From the NCBI GenBank assembly GCA_016872715.1, contig VGZD01000019.1, forward strand, positions 1-43,418: 43,418 nt of DNA, written 5' to 3'. The stretch is from Planctomycetota bacterium (GTDB lineage: Bacteria > Planctomycetota > UBA1135 > GCA-002686595). Each line of letters starts with the position of its first letter. Position 1 is the stretch's first letter. The notes beneath the pieces are model-generated. The model was given only the letters and a program-made list of their open reading frames with translations, was not told the DNA's origin and searched no databases. Shown in pieces: positions 9,147 to 16,776 of this stretch. The position numbers and the translations under genes are program-made.

Positions 9147-9344
9147 ATGTTTGGAAACGCCAACAAGATCAAGCTCGACCCCGCTCTCATCGCGCGCTGC
9201 AAGCAGATCGCCGAGAAGGCCGGCTACGCGTCGCACGAGGAGTTCATCGTGCACATCATCGAGAAGGAGCTCGCGCAGTTCGAAGGCGCCGAGTCCGACG
9301 CCGCGATCACCGAGAAGCTCAAGGGCCTCGGCTACATCTCCTAG
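9147..9344 (+). CDS. 65-residue ribbon-helix-helix-like small protein
   Basis: ATG 9147 is preceded by AAGGACGA (9133-9140). Residues 7-45 (KIKLDPALIARC, then AGYASHEEFIVHIIEKEL) have the strand plus two-helix pattern of MetJ/CopG-type ribbon-helix-helix proteins, with the typical AGY-x-S-x-x-EF turn. The last 12 residues (EKLKGLGYIS) resemble the xRLxxLGYI/L tails seen on many alkaline-phosphatase/sulfatase-superfamily proteins. It sits between the second phosphatase and the membrane protein, all on one strand. It could be a DNA-binding autoregulator or a protein-protein adaptor for the enzymes. The fold assignment is inferred from pattern only. Confidence 0.7.
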   Translation: MFGNANKIKLDPALIARCKQIAEKAGYASHEEFIVHIIEKELAQFEGAESDAAITEKLKGLGYIS

Positions 9345-9375
9345 CTCCGCGAACGAGCGCGCGAAAACGTCCCAC

Positions 9376-10251
9376 GTGAACGCCTTGAACAGCGCCGCGA
9401 CGTCGCTCTTCGACGTCCTGCTCGCCGCCACCCTGTGGGCCGGGAGCGCCGTGACCCTGATCCTCTGGAGCGGGGTCTTCGGCGTGCTCGCGCTGCTCGC
9501 GTTCAAGCGCATTTCGTGGCAGAAGGGCATCGCGAGCGCCAAGGACAAGATCAAGGCGCACATGATCGAGATTCGCCTGTATCAGGACGATCTCGTCGTC
9601 GTGGCCTCCGCGGTCGCGAAGGTGCTCGCGCGCAACGTCGTGTATCTCGGCCTGAACTTCGGGCCGATCGTGCCGCTCGCCGTGCCGTTCATGATCCTCA
9701 CGGCGCAGCTCGTCGTGCGCTTCGCCTACGATCCGCTGCCGCTGCACGAGCGCGGCGCGGCGGTGATGGCGGGCCGCGGCACGCTGCTCGAGATCGAGCT
9801 CGCGCCGGGCGTCGATGCGCGCGAGCTGCGTGTGACGTTGCCGGCGGGGTTGCAGGCCGTCTCGCCGCTCGTGCGCGTGCCGTCCGAAGGCCGTGCGTTC
9901 CAAGAGTTCGTCGCGGTCGAGAGCGGGGGCCACGAGGTCGTGCTCGAGCTCGGCGGCGCGCGCGAGACGAAGCTCGTGCACGCGGGCCTCGTCGCGCCCG
10001 CGGCGTTCCAGCCGCGCCGCGTCAGCGACCGCGACCTGTTCGCCATCGCGGACGCCGATCGCCTGCCGCTGCTGTGGCCGGCGGAGCGCTCGTTCGGCTC
10101 CGAGTCGCCGTTTCGCGTCGTCGCGATCGCCTATCCCTACCGCGATCAGGGCTGGTTGCCCGACGGCGAAGGCGGGATCCTGATCACCGTGGCGCTCGCC
10201 TCCATGCTGGTCGGCGCGCTCGCCCTCAAGCCCCTGGGCGTCCAGATCTGA
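9376..10251 (+). CDS. Membrane protein with Oxa1/EMC3-like layout plus extracytoplasmic beta domain
   Basis: 291 residues from GTG 9376. Earlier codons in this frame overlap the 65-residue gene, so this is the first plausible start. Hydrophobic segments lie at about 12-40 and 86-117, separated by a basic amphipathic stretch (FKRISWQKG, then KDKIKAHMIEIRLYQDD). A soluble Val/Glu-rich beta region follows (about 125-265), and a final helix at about 272-288. One helix, a positively charged coil, two helices and the KxKIKAHxxEIRL motif recall the Oxa1 superfamily (YidC, EMC3, TMCO1), whose members insert membrane proteins. I infer a distant relationship, not an established one. Position right after the phosphatase pair suggests it assembles or partners those enzymes. 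Confidence 0.7.
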   Translation: MNALNSAATSLFDVLLAATLWAGSAVTLILWSGVFGVLALLAFKRISWQKGIASAKDKIKAHMIEIRLYQDDLVVVASAVAKVLARNVVYLGLNFGPIVPLAVPFMILTAQLVVRFAYDPLPLHERGAAVMAGRGTLLEIELAPGVDARELRVTLPAGLQAVSPLVRVPSEGRAFQEFVAVESGGHEVVLELGGARETKLVHAGLVAPAAFQPRRVSDRDLFAIADADRLPLLWPAERSFGSESPFRVVAIAYPYRDQGWLPDGEGGILITVALASMLVGALALKPLGVQI

Positions 10252-10253
10252 AC

Positions 10254-10847
10254 ATGTATTCCCCGCTCGTCGAACAGGCGCTCGGCATCGCGCTCGCGGC
10301 CCACGACGGCCAGTTGCGCAAGGCCTCGACCGAGCCGTACGTCGTCCATCCACTGCTCGTCGCGCTGATCCTCGCGCGCTGGGGGCAGGAGGACGACGTG
10401 ATCGTGGCGGGGCTGCTGCACGACGTGGTCGAGGACTGCGACGGCTGGGATCTCGCGCGCGTCGAGCGCGAGTTCGGTCGCCACATCGCGCGCGTCGTCG
10501 GCGAGCTCACCGAGGACAAGTCGAAGAGCTGGGAAGAGCGCAAGCGTGCGGGCATCGCCAAGGTGCCGCACATGTCGCCGCAGGCGGCGACGGTGAAGTC
10601 CGCAGACAAGCTGCACAACCTCCAAAGCCTCGCGGCGAGCCTGCGCGGTTGCACGGAGCGCGCCGAAGTCTGGAAGGCGTTCCGACGCGGGCCGGAGCTC
10701 ACGCTCGCGCTGAGCCACGAGCTCGTCGAGGCGCTCGCGCTGCGCGTCGAGGCAAAGGTCGCGCGCTCGCTGCGCGCGGCGCTGAAGTCCGCGCACGAGG
10801 CCGATGCGGACGCCGAGCGTCGCAGCGCGGCGGGCCCGACGAACTAG
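10254..10847 (+). CDS. Small RelA/SpoT-type HD hydrolase (MESH1-like)
   Basis: 197 residues, starting two bases after the previous stop. HD-superfamily metal ligands are all visible: H32 in VVHPLLVA, H56-D57 in GLLHDVVED and D118 in KSADKLHNL; E60-D61 fits the hydrolase-specific acidic pair of the SpoT hydrolase domain. Length and lack of any synthetase, TGS or ACT domain match stand-alone small alarmone hydrolases, which remove the 3'-pyrophosphate from (p)ppGpp. Other HD hydrolases of this group act on different nucleotides, so the substrate is probable, not certain. Its TAG shares the palindrome CTAG with the stop of the convergent CysQ-like gene; 3'(2'),5'-bisphosphate nucleotidases act on related molecules, which may be coincidence. 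Confidence 0.85.
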   Translation: MYSPLVEQALGIALAAHDGQLRKASTEPYVVHPLLVALILARWGQEDDVIVAGLLHDVVEDCDGWDLARVEREFGRHIARVVGELTEDKSKSWEERKRAGIAKVPHMSPQAATVKSADKLHNLQSLAASLRGCTERAEVWKAFRRGPELTLALSHELVEALALRVEAKVARSLRAALKSAHEADADAERRSAAGPTN

Positions 10848-11659
10848 CCGTCGAGCGCGCCGCAGTCGCGCACGGCGGCGAGCACGCGCTCGCGCTCGGA
10901 CGGACGGCAGACGACGAGCTCGTGATTGAACGGGCTGGGCTGGTTGTAGCGGTGTTCCTCGCCGCGCAGCTTGCCGACCCACCAGCCGAGCGCGCGCGCC
11001 ACGGTCTCGGGCGCGCAGGTGTCCCACTCCTTCAGGCCCTTCTTGTGGACGTACACGTCCGCGTCGCCGATCAGGAGCTTCGCCACCTTGAAGCCGGCGC
11101 TGCCGCAGGGGATGAGCGGGGCGGCGCCGATCGTGCGGCCGAACGTCTCGACCCACGGCGGCGTGTGGCTGCGCGACACGACGATGCGCGGCGCGGCGGG
11201 GCCGGCGACGGAGCCCGGCGCGAGCCGCACGCGCCCGATGACTCCGGCGCGTTCGCGGCCGGGCAGTGCGATGCCCCAGATCACCGAGTCGAGCGACGGG
11301 AGCGCCACGGCGGCGAGCGCGCAGGCGTTGTCGAGCGTGAGCGCGACGTGCACGGCCCAGTCCTCGCGCAGCTCGCTGAACTCGCGCGTGCCGTCGAGCG
11401 GATCGACGATCCAACAGCGGCGCTTGGCGAGCCGCTCGGCCGAGTCGACCGTCTCCTCGCTCAGGATCCCGTCGTCCGGGTAGCGCCCGCGGATCAGGCC
11501 TTGCAGCAGGCCGTCGGCCGCCTGATCGCCGATGTCGGCGAGCATGTCGCCTTGCCAGCGCCCGCTCTTGCGTAGTGCGAGCACGCGTTCGCCGGCGGAG
11601 CGAGCGGCCTGAATCGCGAAGTCGAGGTCGCGCTGGAGTTGTGCATCGGTGGGCTGCAT
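10844..11659 (-). CDS. Inositol-monophosphatase/CysQ-like phosphatase
   Basis: 271 residues, cytoplasmic. Metal-binding motifs of the Li-sensitive phosphatase superfamily are present: LSEET (E68/E69), WIVDPLDGTREF (D86, D89) and EWDTCAPE (about 211-218, D213). The DPLDGTREF form and the closing EWDTCAPE are closer to 3'(2'),5'-bisphosphate nucleotidase (CysQ) than to inositol monophosphatase or fructose-1,6-bisphosphatase, so hydrolysis of PAP or PAPS is the best guess. The substrate cannot be fixed by motif alone. It is the last gene of a five-gene minus-strand run (FIST, rhodanese, acylase, MORN protein, this gene), 45 bases after the MORN gene. Its stop overlaps that of the convergent HD hydrolase. 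Confidence 0.85.
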   Translation of the reverse strand: MQPTDAQLQRDLDFAIQAARSAGERVLALRKSGRWQGDMLADIGDQAADGLLQGLIRGRYPDDGILSEETVDSAERLAKRRCWIVDPLDGTREFSELREDWAVHVALTLDNACALAAVALPSLDSVIWGIALPGRERAGVIGRVRLAPGSVAGPAAPRIVVSRSHTPPWVETFGRTIGAAPLIPCGSAGFKVAKLLIGDADVYVHKKGLKEWDTCAPETVARALGWWVGKLRGEEHRYNQPSPFNHELVVCRPSERERVLAAVRDCGALDG

Positions 11660-11704
11660 GCGTCCTTCATGCCCGCCCGCGCGCGCGGCGTCAAGCGCGG
11701 ACGC

Positions 11705-12055
11705 TCAGGACTTCCAGTCGTTGAAGCCGCGCACCGGTGCGATCTTCTCGCCGTTCTCGTACACGCCGGTGAGCGCGTCGTGCACGCGCCCCTCGCGCGT
11801 CATGTAGATCCACTCGCCGGACTTGCGGCCCGCGCGCCACTCGCCGTGCCAGCGCGGCGTGCCATCGAGGTACCAACGGCGGTCGCGACCGTCGCGCACT
11901 CCGCGCTCGAAGCGACACTCGGTGAACAGGCGGCCGTTGGCAAAGCGCCGCGTCCACACGCCCTGCCGCACTCCGTCGACGCGCTCGCCCCGTTCGCGCA
12001 GGAGCACCAGCGCGAGCGACTCGAGCGGCGCGGAGATCCACGCGTGCAGCTTCAC
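11705..12055 (-). CDS. MORN-type repeat protein
   Basis: 116 residues with the W/Y-x-x-G-x-x-x-G rhythm of MORN/YwqK repeats: GVWTRRFANGRLFTE, GRDRRWYLDGTPRW, GEWRAGRKSGEWIYM and a terminal GVYENGEK. Such repeats form an elongated beta-hairpin sheet; in bacteria they often occur in small proteins of unknown role, some annotated as antitoxins. No signal peptide is evident. Its ATG overlaps the TGA of the penicillin-acylase-family gene (ATGA), so it is probably co-translated with that enzyme. A toxin partner is not visible, so I would not call it an antitoxin. Confidence 0.75.
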   Translation of the reverse strand: MKLHAWISAPLESLALVLLRERGERVDGVRQGVWTRRFANGRLFTECRFERGVRDGRDRRWYLDGTPRWHGEWRAGRKSGEWIYMTREGRVHDALTGVYENGEKIAPVRGFNDWKS

Positions 12056-14385
12056 GGCGTTGCGGAGAGCTCCAGCGTGGTCACGGCCGCCGCGCGAATC
12101 GCGGACTCGCTCCAGTGCATCGGCCTCAGGCGGCCGCCGAGGTAGCTCTCGATCTGGTCGTCGTAGTGCGCGTCGAAGGGATGCCCGGACTGACCGCCCG
12201 GCAGGATCGCGAGCGAGCGATCAGGATTGGCGCAGTCGGCGGAGAGGCGCAGCGAGGCGCCGTGGTTCACGTCGATGACTCCGTCGTTCCAAGCGCCGGT
12301 GAAGACGCACGGGCAGGTGTCGTTGCCCGGCACGGGTTCCGCGGGGCGGTTGAAGAACGAGCCGAGCACGGGAGCGCCGCCGAGCTTGTGCTCGGGAGTC
12401 CAGCGGTGCAGCGCGCCGTAGTCCCAGCGCGACACGTCATCACCGAATCGCGCCGCGCCCTCCGCCCAGCTCGCGGTGAGCGCCGCGGCGACGATCTCGC
12501 CGCGCGTCTCGCGCGCTTGCGTGCGCACGTCGTCGCACCAGCGTTCGTCCAGCTCGCCCGAGAGCACCTCGAGCAGCGCGCGGTAGCGATCCGAGTGCAA
12601 GAGCCCGCTCGTCGACGCCAGCTCGTCGCCGAAGACGCGCGCGCCAAGCTCGCGCTCGAACAGCGCGTACAGTGCCGACGGACCGCGCAGCGTCATGTTG
12701 CCGTCCCAGTTGCGCAGCGCGCGCCACGCGCGATGGGCGTCGGTTCCCGCGGCCGGTTCCGCCAGTTGAGCCACGAGCTCGCGCGCGTAGAGCGACGTCG
12801 TGTCGGTCTGGAGGCTCGCGAGCGAGTCCACGTTCCAGTTCGAGCGCTCGAGCAGTTGCTCGCGGATGCGCCGACCGCGGTGCGGCGCGGCTGAATCCTG
12901 CGGATAGGGCCACGGGAAGCCCGGGGGCCGCGAGTCCTCGTTGGCCGTGGCGAGAGCGCGACTGTCAGGCTCGATCGCCAGCGGCATTCGCTCGTGCGGC
13001 GCGAGCCCGCGCCAGTGGTTGGAGCGCTTCCACGCGGGCAACGGGAGCTTGCCCACGCCGGCTCCGCGCGCGACGGCGCGACCGAGGATCGTGTGCGCGA
13101 TCGCGCCGTCGGCGTCGCCGCACACGAGGTTCTGGGGCGGACAGACGAAGCGCGCGGCGATCGCGGGCGTGTCGGCGACCGTGCGCGCCGTCCCGAGCGC
13201 GAGGAACGGCTCGAGCGGGTCGAACGGCTCGTACGCCGTCCACGCGATGCTGTAGGTGATCGTCCGCCCGCGCTCGAGCGATTCCGACAACGGCCCGATG
13301 TCGCTCGCGCGCCACTCGACGGACTCCTCGCCGCCGTCGCGCACGCGGATCGTCTCGCGCTCGATCGAGAGCGGCAGCCACTCGCCGTCGCGCTCGACCA
13401 AGCGGCCATCCTCGCTCACTCGCTCGAGGAACAGGTCGCACACGTCGAGCTCGGTGTTCGTGAAGCCCCATGCGACGCGCGCGCCTTGTCCGACCACCAC
13501 CATCGGCAGGCCCGGGATCGTGAAGCCCGACGCCTCGTACTGCGGGCAACGCATCTGCGCCTGATACCACAAGGACGGCAGGTCGAGCGCGAGGTGTGGG
13601 TCATTGGCGACGAGCGCGCTTCCGGTCTCGCTGCGCGCCGCCGCGACCGCCCAGTTGTTGCTGCCATTCGAGGCTTTCTCTTCCGGTGCGCGCTCCCTCA
13701 CCGTGGTCTGGGCGAGCGCGAGGATGTCGGCGTCGACCTCGAGCTCTCTCATGCCCATCAGCTCGCGCGTGCGATCGAGGCCGAGTGTGCCCAGCCAGCG
13801 CAGGCGCGCCCGCTCGCGCCACTCTCCGAACGAAAGCATCTGCGCCATCAGGAGCTGGATGCCGAGGCTGTCCTCCTCGCGCCACGGCTCCGGCTGTGCG
13901 CGCAGCAGCACGAGATCCGGCGGCAGGTCGTCGCGGTGGGCGTCGAGCCACGCGTTCACGCCTTGCGCGTAGGCCTGCAGCAGCTCGCGCGAACGCTCGG
14001 AGCAGGCTTCGAGGTTGCGCCGCGCCGCGCGCGCAAAACCGAGCTGCCGCATGCGTCGATCGGTGCTGAGAGCTTCGCTCCCGACGAGCTCCGCGAGCCG
14101 CCCGGCCGCGTAGTGACGCTGCAATTCCATCTGGCCCATGCGCTCGTTCGCGTGCAGCCAGCCGAGCGCGCGCGCCGCGTCGTCGAGGCTGGTCGCGGCG
14201 ATGTGCGGCACGGCCGCGTCGTCGAAGCGCACCATCACAGAGTTGCCGAGCGTGCTCAGCAAGGCTCGCCCGGCGCGCTGCGGCTCGCCGTGGCCGCGCC
14301 ACCACAGAAAAACGCCGGCCGCCGCGAGCGTGAGCAGGGCGAGCGTGGTGAGCGACCAGCGCGCGATGCGAGCGAGGAGGCGCAT
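12052..14385 (-). CDS. Penicillin-acylase-family N-terminal-nucleophile hydrolase
   Basis: 777 residues from ATG 14385, chosen because it gives a membrane/signal helix at the N-terminus (residues 5-29) and begins 8 bases after the rhodanese stop. Pro-enzyme layout is typical: alpha-chain region to about 220, a short spacer, then NGSNNWAV. S242 is the expected N-terminal nucleophile of the beta chain after autocleavage at G241-S242. ANDPHLALDLPSLWY and the terminal FGDDVSRWDYGALHRW, GGQSGHPFDAHYDDQ and MHWS segments are family landmarks. Members cleave amide bonds of beta-lactams, N-acyl-homoserine lactones or other acyl amides in the periplasm; the substrate is not evident. A quorum-signal or xenobiotic role is speculative. 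It is followed by the overlapping MORN gene. Confidence 0.9.
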   Translation of the reverse strand: MRLLARIARWSLTTLALLTLAAAGVFLWWRGHGEPQRAGRALLSTLGNSVMVRFDDAAVPHIAATSLDDAARALGWLHANERMGQMELQRHYAAGRLAELVGSEALSTDRRMRQLGFARAARRNLEACSERSRELLQAYAQGVNAWLDAHRDDLPPDLVLLRAQPEPWREEDSLGIQLLMAQMLSFGEWRERARLRWLGTLGLDRTRELMGMRELEVDADILALAQTTVRERAPEEKASNGSNNWAVAAARSETGSALVANDPHLALDLPSLWYQAQMRCPQYEASGFTIPGLPMVVVGQGARVAWGFTNTELDVCDLFLERVSEDGRLVERDGEWLPLSIERETIRVRDGGEESVEWRASDIGPLSESLERGRTITYSIAWTAYEPFDPLEPFLALGTARTVADTPAIAARFVCPPQNLVCGDADGAIAHTILGRAVARGAGVGKLPLPAWKRSNHWRGLAPHERMPLAIEPDSRALATANEDSRPPGFPWPYPQDSAAPHRGRRIREQLLERSNWNVDSLASLQTDTTSLYARELVAQLAEPAAGTDAHRAWRALRNWDGNMTLRGPSALYALFERELGARVFGDELASTSGLLHSDRYRALLEVLSGELDERWCDDVRTQARETRGEIVAAALTASWAEGAARFGDDVSRWDYGALHRWTPEHKLGGAPVLGSFFNRPAEPVPGNDTCPCVFTGAWNDGVIDVNHGASLRLSADCANPDRSLAILPGGQSGHPFDAHYDDQIESYLGGRLRPMHWSESAIRAAAVTTLELSATP

Positions 14386-14393
14386 GGGCGCGA

Positions 14394-14930
14394 CTATGGC
14401 CGCGTGCGCGGACCCGACCACGCGCTCATGCCGCCCTCGAGGTTGTGCAGACCGACGTAACCCTGCTGCGAGAGGAACTCGCACGCGGCCGCGGAACGCG
14501 AGCCGCCCGCGCAGCACACGAGCAGCGGCACGCCGTCCTTGGGGAGCTCGCGGACGCGCGCTTCGAGCTGGTCGAGCGGAATCAAGAGCGCGCCGGGGAT
14601 CACGCCGCCCGCGGTCTCGCCCGGAGTGCGCACATCGAGCACGCGCGCGTCGGCTTGGACGAGCGCGAGCGCTTGCGCGACGCTCGCATCCGACCACAGC
14701 CGCCCCTCGAGCACTTGGTCGCGCGAGAGCCGCCCGCCCTCCGCGACCGTGGCGAGCAGCTCACGCTGCACGCGCAGCTCGCTGCGCAGCTCTTCGGCCG
14801 CGCCATCCGTGCGGCGCCGCAACTCGCGCTCGAGCTCGTCGATGCGCGCCTTGGAAGCGCCTGCCTTCAGCCACGCGAAGAGCGCTACCGCGAGTGCGCC
14901 GCCGCCGAGTCCCACCGCGAGCATGTCCAT
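14394..14930 (-). CDS. Membrane-anchored single-domain rhodanese
   Basis: 178 residues from ATG 14930, which follows the FIST stop by four bases; an upstream ATG at 14987 would overlap the FIST gene. A single N-terminal helix (about 5-22) is followed by a charged coiled coil (28-64) and a rhodanese domain from about residue 68. LDVRTPGE and the active loop CAGGSRS (C140, G143, R145) carry the complete CxxGxR signature, so the domain should be sulfurtransferase-competent. The closing NLEGGMSAW is characteristic. Topology (cytoplasmic or periplasmic domain) is not clear. It is co-transcribed with the FIST sensor and the acylase. Confidence 0.88.
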   Translation of the reverse strand: MDMLAVGLGGGALAVALFAWLKAGASKARIDELERELRRRTDGAAEELRSELRVQRELLATVAEGGRLSRDQVLEGRLWSDASVAQALALVQADARVLDVRTPGETAGGVIPGALLIPLDQLEARVRELPKDGVPLLVCCAGGSRSAAACEFLSQQGYVGLHNLEGGMSAWSGPRTRP

Positions 14931-14934
14931 CGTG

Positions 14935-16146
14935 CTAGTTCTCCGAGCGGCGCGCGCGGAACACTGCCACGCTTGCCGTGTAACCATGCAAGAAGTTGCG
15001 GCCGCCGACCGGACCGATCTCGCCCGCTGCGAAGAACCCCGCGACCGGCGCGTTGCGCACGAGCGCGCGACGCACGCAGCCGATGTCGTGATCGGGCGCG
15101 TCGAACATGCGCGAGCCGCGGCCGTTGCAGGTGAAGAGCAACGCGCCCGCCGCGCCGTGATCGTCCTCGTCGAGCAGCTCGCCGCCGCCCTGTGAGTGCA
15201 TCAGTTGCTCGAGGTCCTCGCCAGCGCTGGTCGCATCGCGCACGAGGAACTGGATCGTCTGGCCGCGACGCGGCACGTCGCTGATCGCGATCGCGTTCTG
15301 ATCGCGCGCGACTCCGAGCACGCCGCGCACGAGGAAGTCGGCGCGCTCGAAGGTGCTCTTCTTCGCGTCGAGCGCGAGGCCGACGAACGGTCCGCGCCGA
15401 AACAGCGCGGCCTCCTTGTCCGCGAGCGTCGAGACGGTCTCCATCAGGGCCTCGAGCGCAGGTCTGCCGCCGAGCCGCTGCACGAGGTGCTCGTCGCACT
15501 GCGTGACGACCCACGGCTTGCCGACGGGACGGCAGCCTTGGCTCACCACGGGCCGCACTTCGATCTCGCCTTCGAGCGCGAGCCCGAGCGCGCCCTGCGA
15601 GACGAGCCCTTCAGCGGTGAAGAGCAGGTTCTGGCCGGGGCCCATGCCGCCGCTCGCCATGCCGCCGAAGGCGGGCACGCCCGGGAACCGCGCGTCGAGA
15701 CGCTTGAGATACACGTCCATCGGGAACGAGTACGGATCGGCGAGCAGCAGGAGCGAGGCGCGCTTGGCATCGCGCACCTGTGGAAACGCGCTGAACGCGA
15801 GGTCGCCGTCCGCATCCGGCGCCGCGATCGAATGGAAGGGCCGCAGCTCCGTGCCCGGCAGGCTCGCGCACCACACGCTGAGCGCTGCCTCGCGTTCCAC
15901 TTCGCGGCCGCCCCCGATCACGCTCTCGCCGGTGCAGCCGAGCACGACGCGCGCGCCCGTCGCTCGCGCGAGGCGGGGACCGAGCCCTTCGAGCGCGCCT
16001 CCGTGGTGGTGCGTGACGAACGCGACGCACAGGTCCGCTCGCACGCCGCCGAGCTGCTCGGCGATTTCCGCGACGACGCATTCCTCGGCGCGTTCGGAGT
16101 TCGCTTCCGTGGACAGGGCGGCGGCGAAGCGAGGGCGGGGGCTCAT
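14935..16146 (-). CDS. Stand-alone FIST sensory protein (FIST_N + FIST_C)
   Basis: 403 residues from ATG 16146. The longer upstream frame has improbable composition and was rejected. The N-terminal part (about 35-195: VAFVTHHHGG, VLGCTGESVIGG, FGGMASGG) is FIST_N. The C-terminal part (about 215-385: QGCRPVGKPWVVT, LLFTCNGRGSRMF, GFFAAGEIGPVGGRNFLHGYTASVAVF) is FIST_C. FIST domains are sensory modules thought to bind small ligands, perhaps amino acids, usually linked to histidine kinases, cyclic-di-GMP enzymes or chemoreceptors. Here the protein has no output domain, transmembrane helix or signal peptide. It heads a run with a rhodanese and an acylase, so it may sense a product of that pathway (inference). 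Confidence 0.9.
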   Translation of the reverse strand: MSPRPRFAAALSTEANSERAEECVVAEIAEQLGGVRADLCVAFVTHHHGGALEGLGPRLARATGARVVLGCTGESVIGGGREVEREAALSVWCASLPGTELRPFHSIAAPDADGDLAFSAFPQVRDAKRASLLLLADPYSFPMDVYLKRLDARFPGVPAFGGMASGGMGPGQNLLFTAEGLVSQGALGLALEGEIEVRPVVSQGCRPVGKPWVVTQCDEHLVQRLGGRPALEALMETVSTLADKEAALFRRGPFVGLALDAKKSTFERADFLVRGVLGVARDQNAIAISDVPRRGQTIQFLVRDATSAGEDLEQLMHSQGGGELLDEDDHGAAGALLFTCNGRGSRMFDAPDHDIGCVRRALVRNAPVAGFFAAGEIGPVGGRNFLHGYTASVAVFRARRSEN

Positions 16147-16776
16147 GACGGCAAGTGCGAGCACCCATGGTAGCGAGCGCGCGCTGGGCGGCGGCGCGGA
16201 GGTGGCTGCTGCGCGACCCGCTCCACGCCCGAGGGCGCGTGCTGCGTGCGAGAGAAGCACCGAGCCACCGCGGCGTGGCGGCTTGTCGCGGGTTCGAAGC
16301 CGCGATGCGGATGCGTGGACCGCGCGCCGTCGCTCGCACAAGCCCATGCGCGCAGCGACGTCGGTGCGCGGAGCCGGCGTGCTGGGTCGAGAGCCGTCGC
16401 GGCCTCGACGGGATTGTCGATTAGCAACTCGACGTACCTCGAGCGCGCGGGGAGCGCGAGCGCGCTGGGCGAGCCCGTGCAACGCGGTGCGAGTGTCCGG
16501 CCGGTGGTCGGCCCGCGGCCCCAAGCTCCAAGGCCGCCGACACTCCGGCCGTCCCGCGGCGTGCGTCGCGCGAGCAATTGACGCTCGTGCCGACACGAAC
16601 GCTCGCTACGATGCAGCTTCCCTCACGGCCTCGGTTGCGAAGGGTTGCCGCAGGAGCACCCTTGCTCTCGACGAGCCGCGAGCGGACCCAACTTCCTAGA
16701 CTTCACGCCCAGCATCGAGCCCGGCGCGAGCTCGCCCGCACAGCCGTGCGGCGGCGGCGCCCCCAAAGAAGAGCCC
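16147..16776. other. 630-base gene-free region between divergent FIST and korA genes
   Basis: No credible coding frame: small frames at 16155-16424 and 16578-16841 have random-looking Arg/Ala composition. The region must hold promoters for both divergent runs, but I see no convincing sigma70 pair. The clearest structure is a nested inverted repeat at 16491-16545 (outer arms GAGTGTC/GACACTC, inner arms GCGGCC at 16515-16520 and GGCCGC at 16532-16537). It may be a leader or small-RNA fold. Confidence 0.5.

Noticed and set aside
11705-12055. Toxin-antitoxin system around the MORN protein.
   Set aside because: MORN/YwqK proteins are often so labelled, but the overlapping partner is a penicillin-acylase-family enzyme and no toxin is present.
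16285-16306. GGTTCGAAGCC, resembling a tRNA T-arm.
   Set aside because: The 5-bp T-stem fails with a 7-base loop, and no acceptor or anticodon arm can be drawn around it.
4565-16702. TAGACT hexamers at 4565-4570 and 16697-16702 as -10 promoter boxes.
   Set aside because: No -35 element stands at a usable distance from either one.
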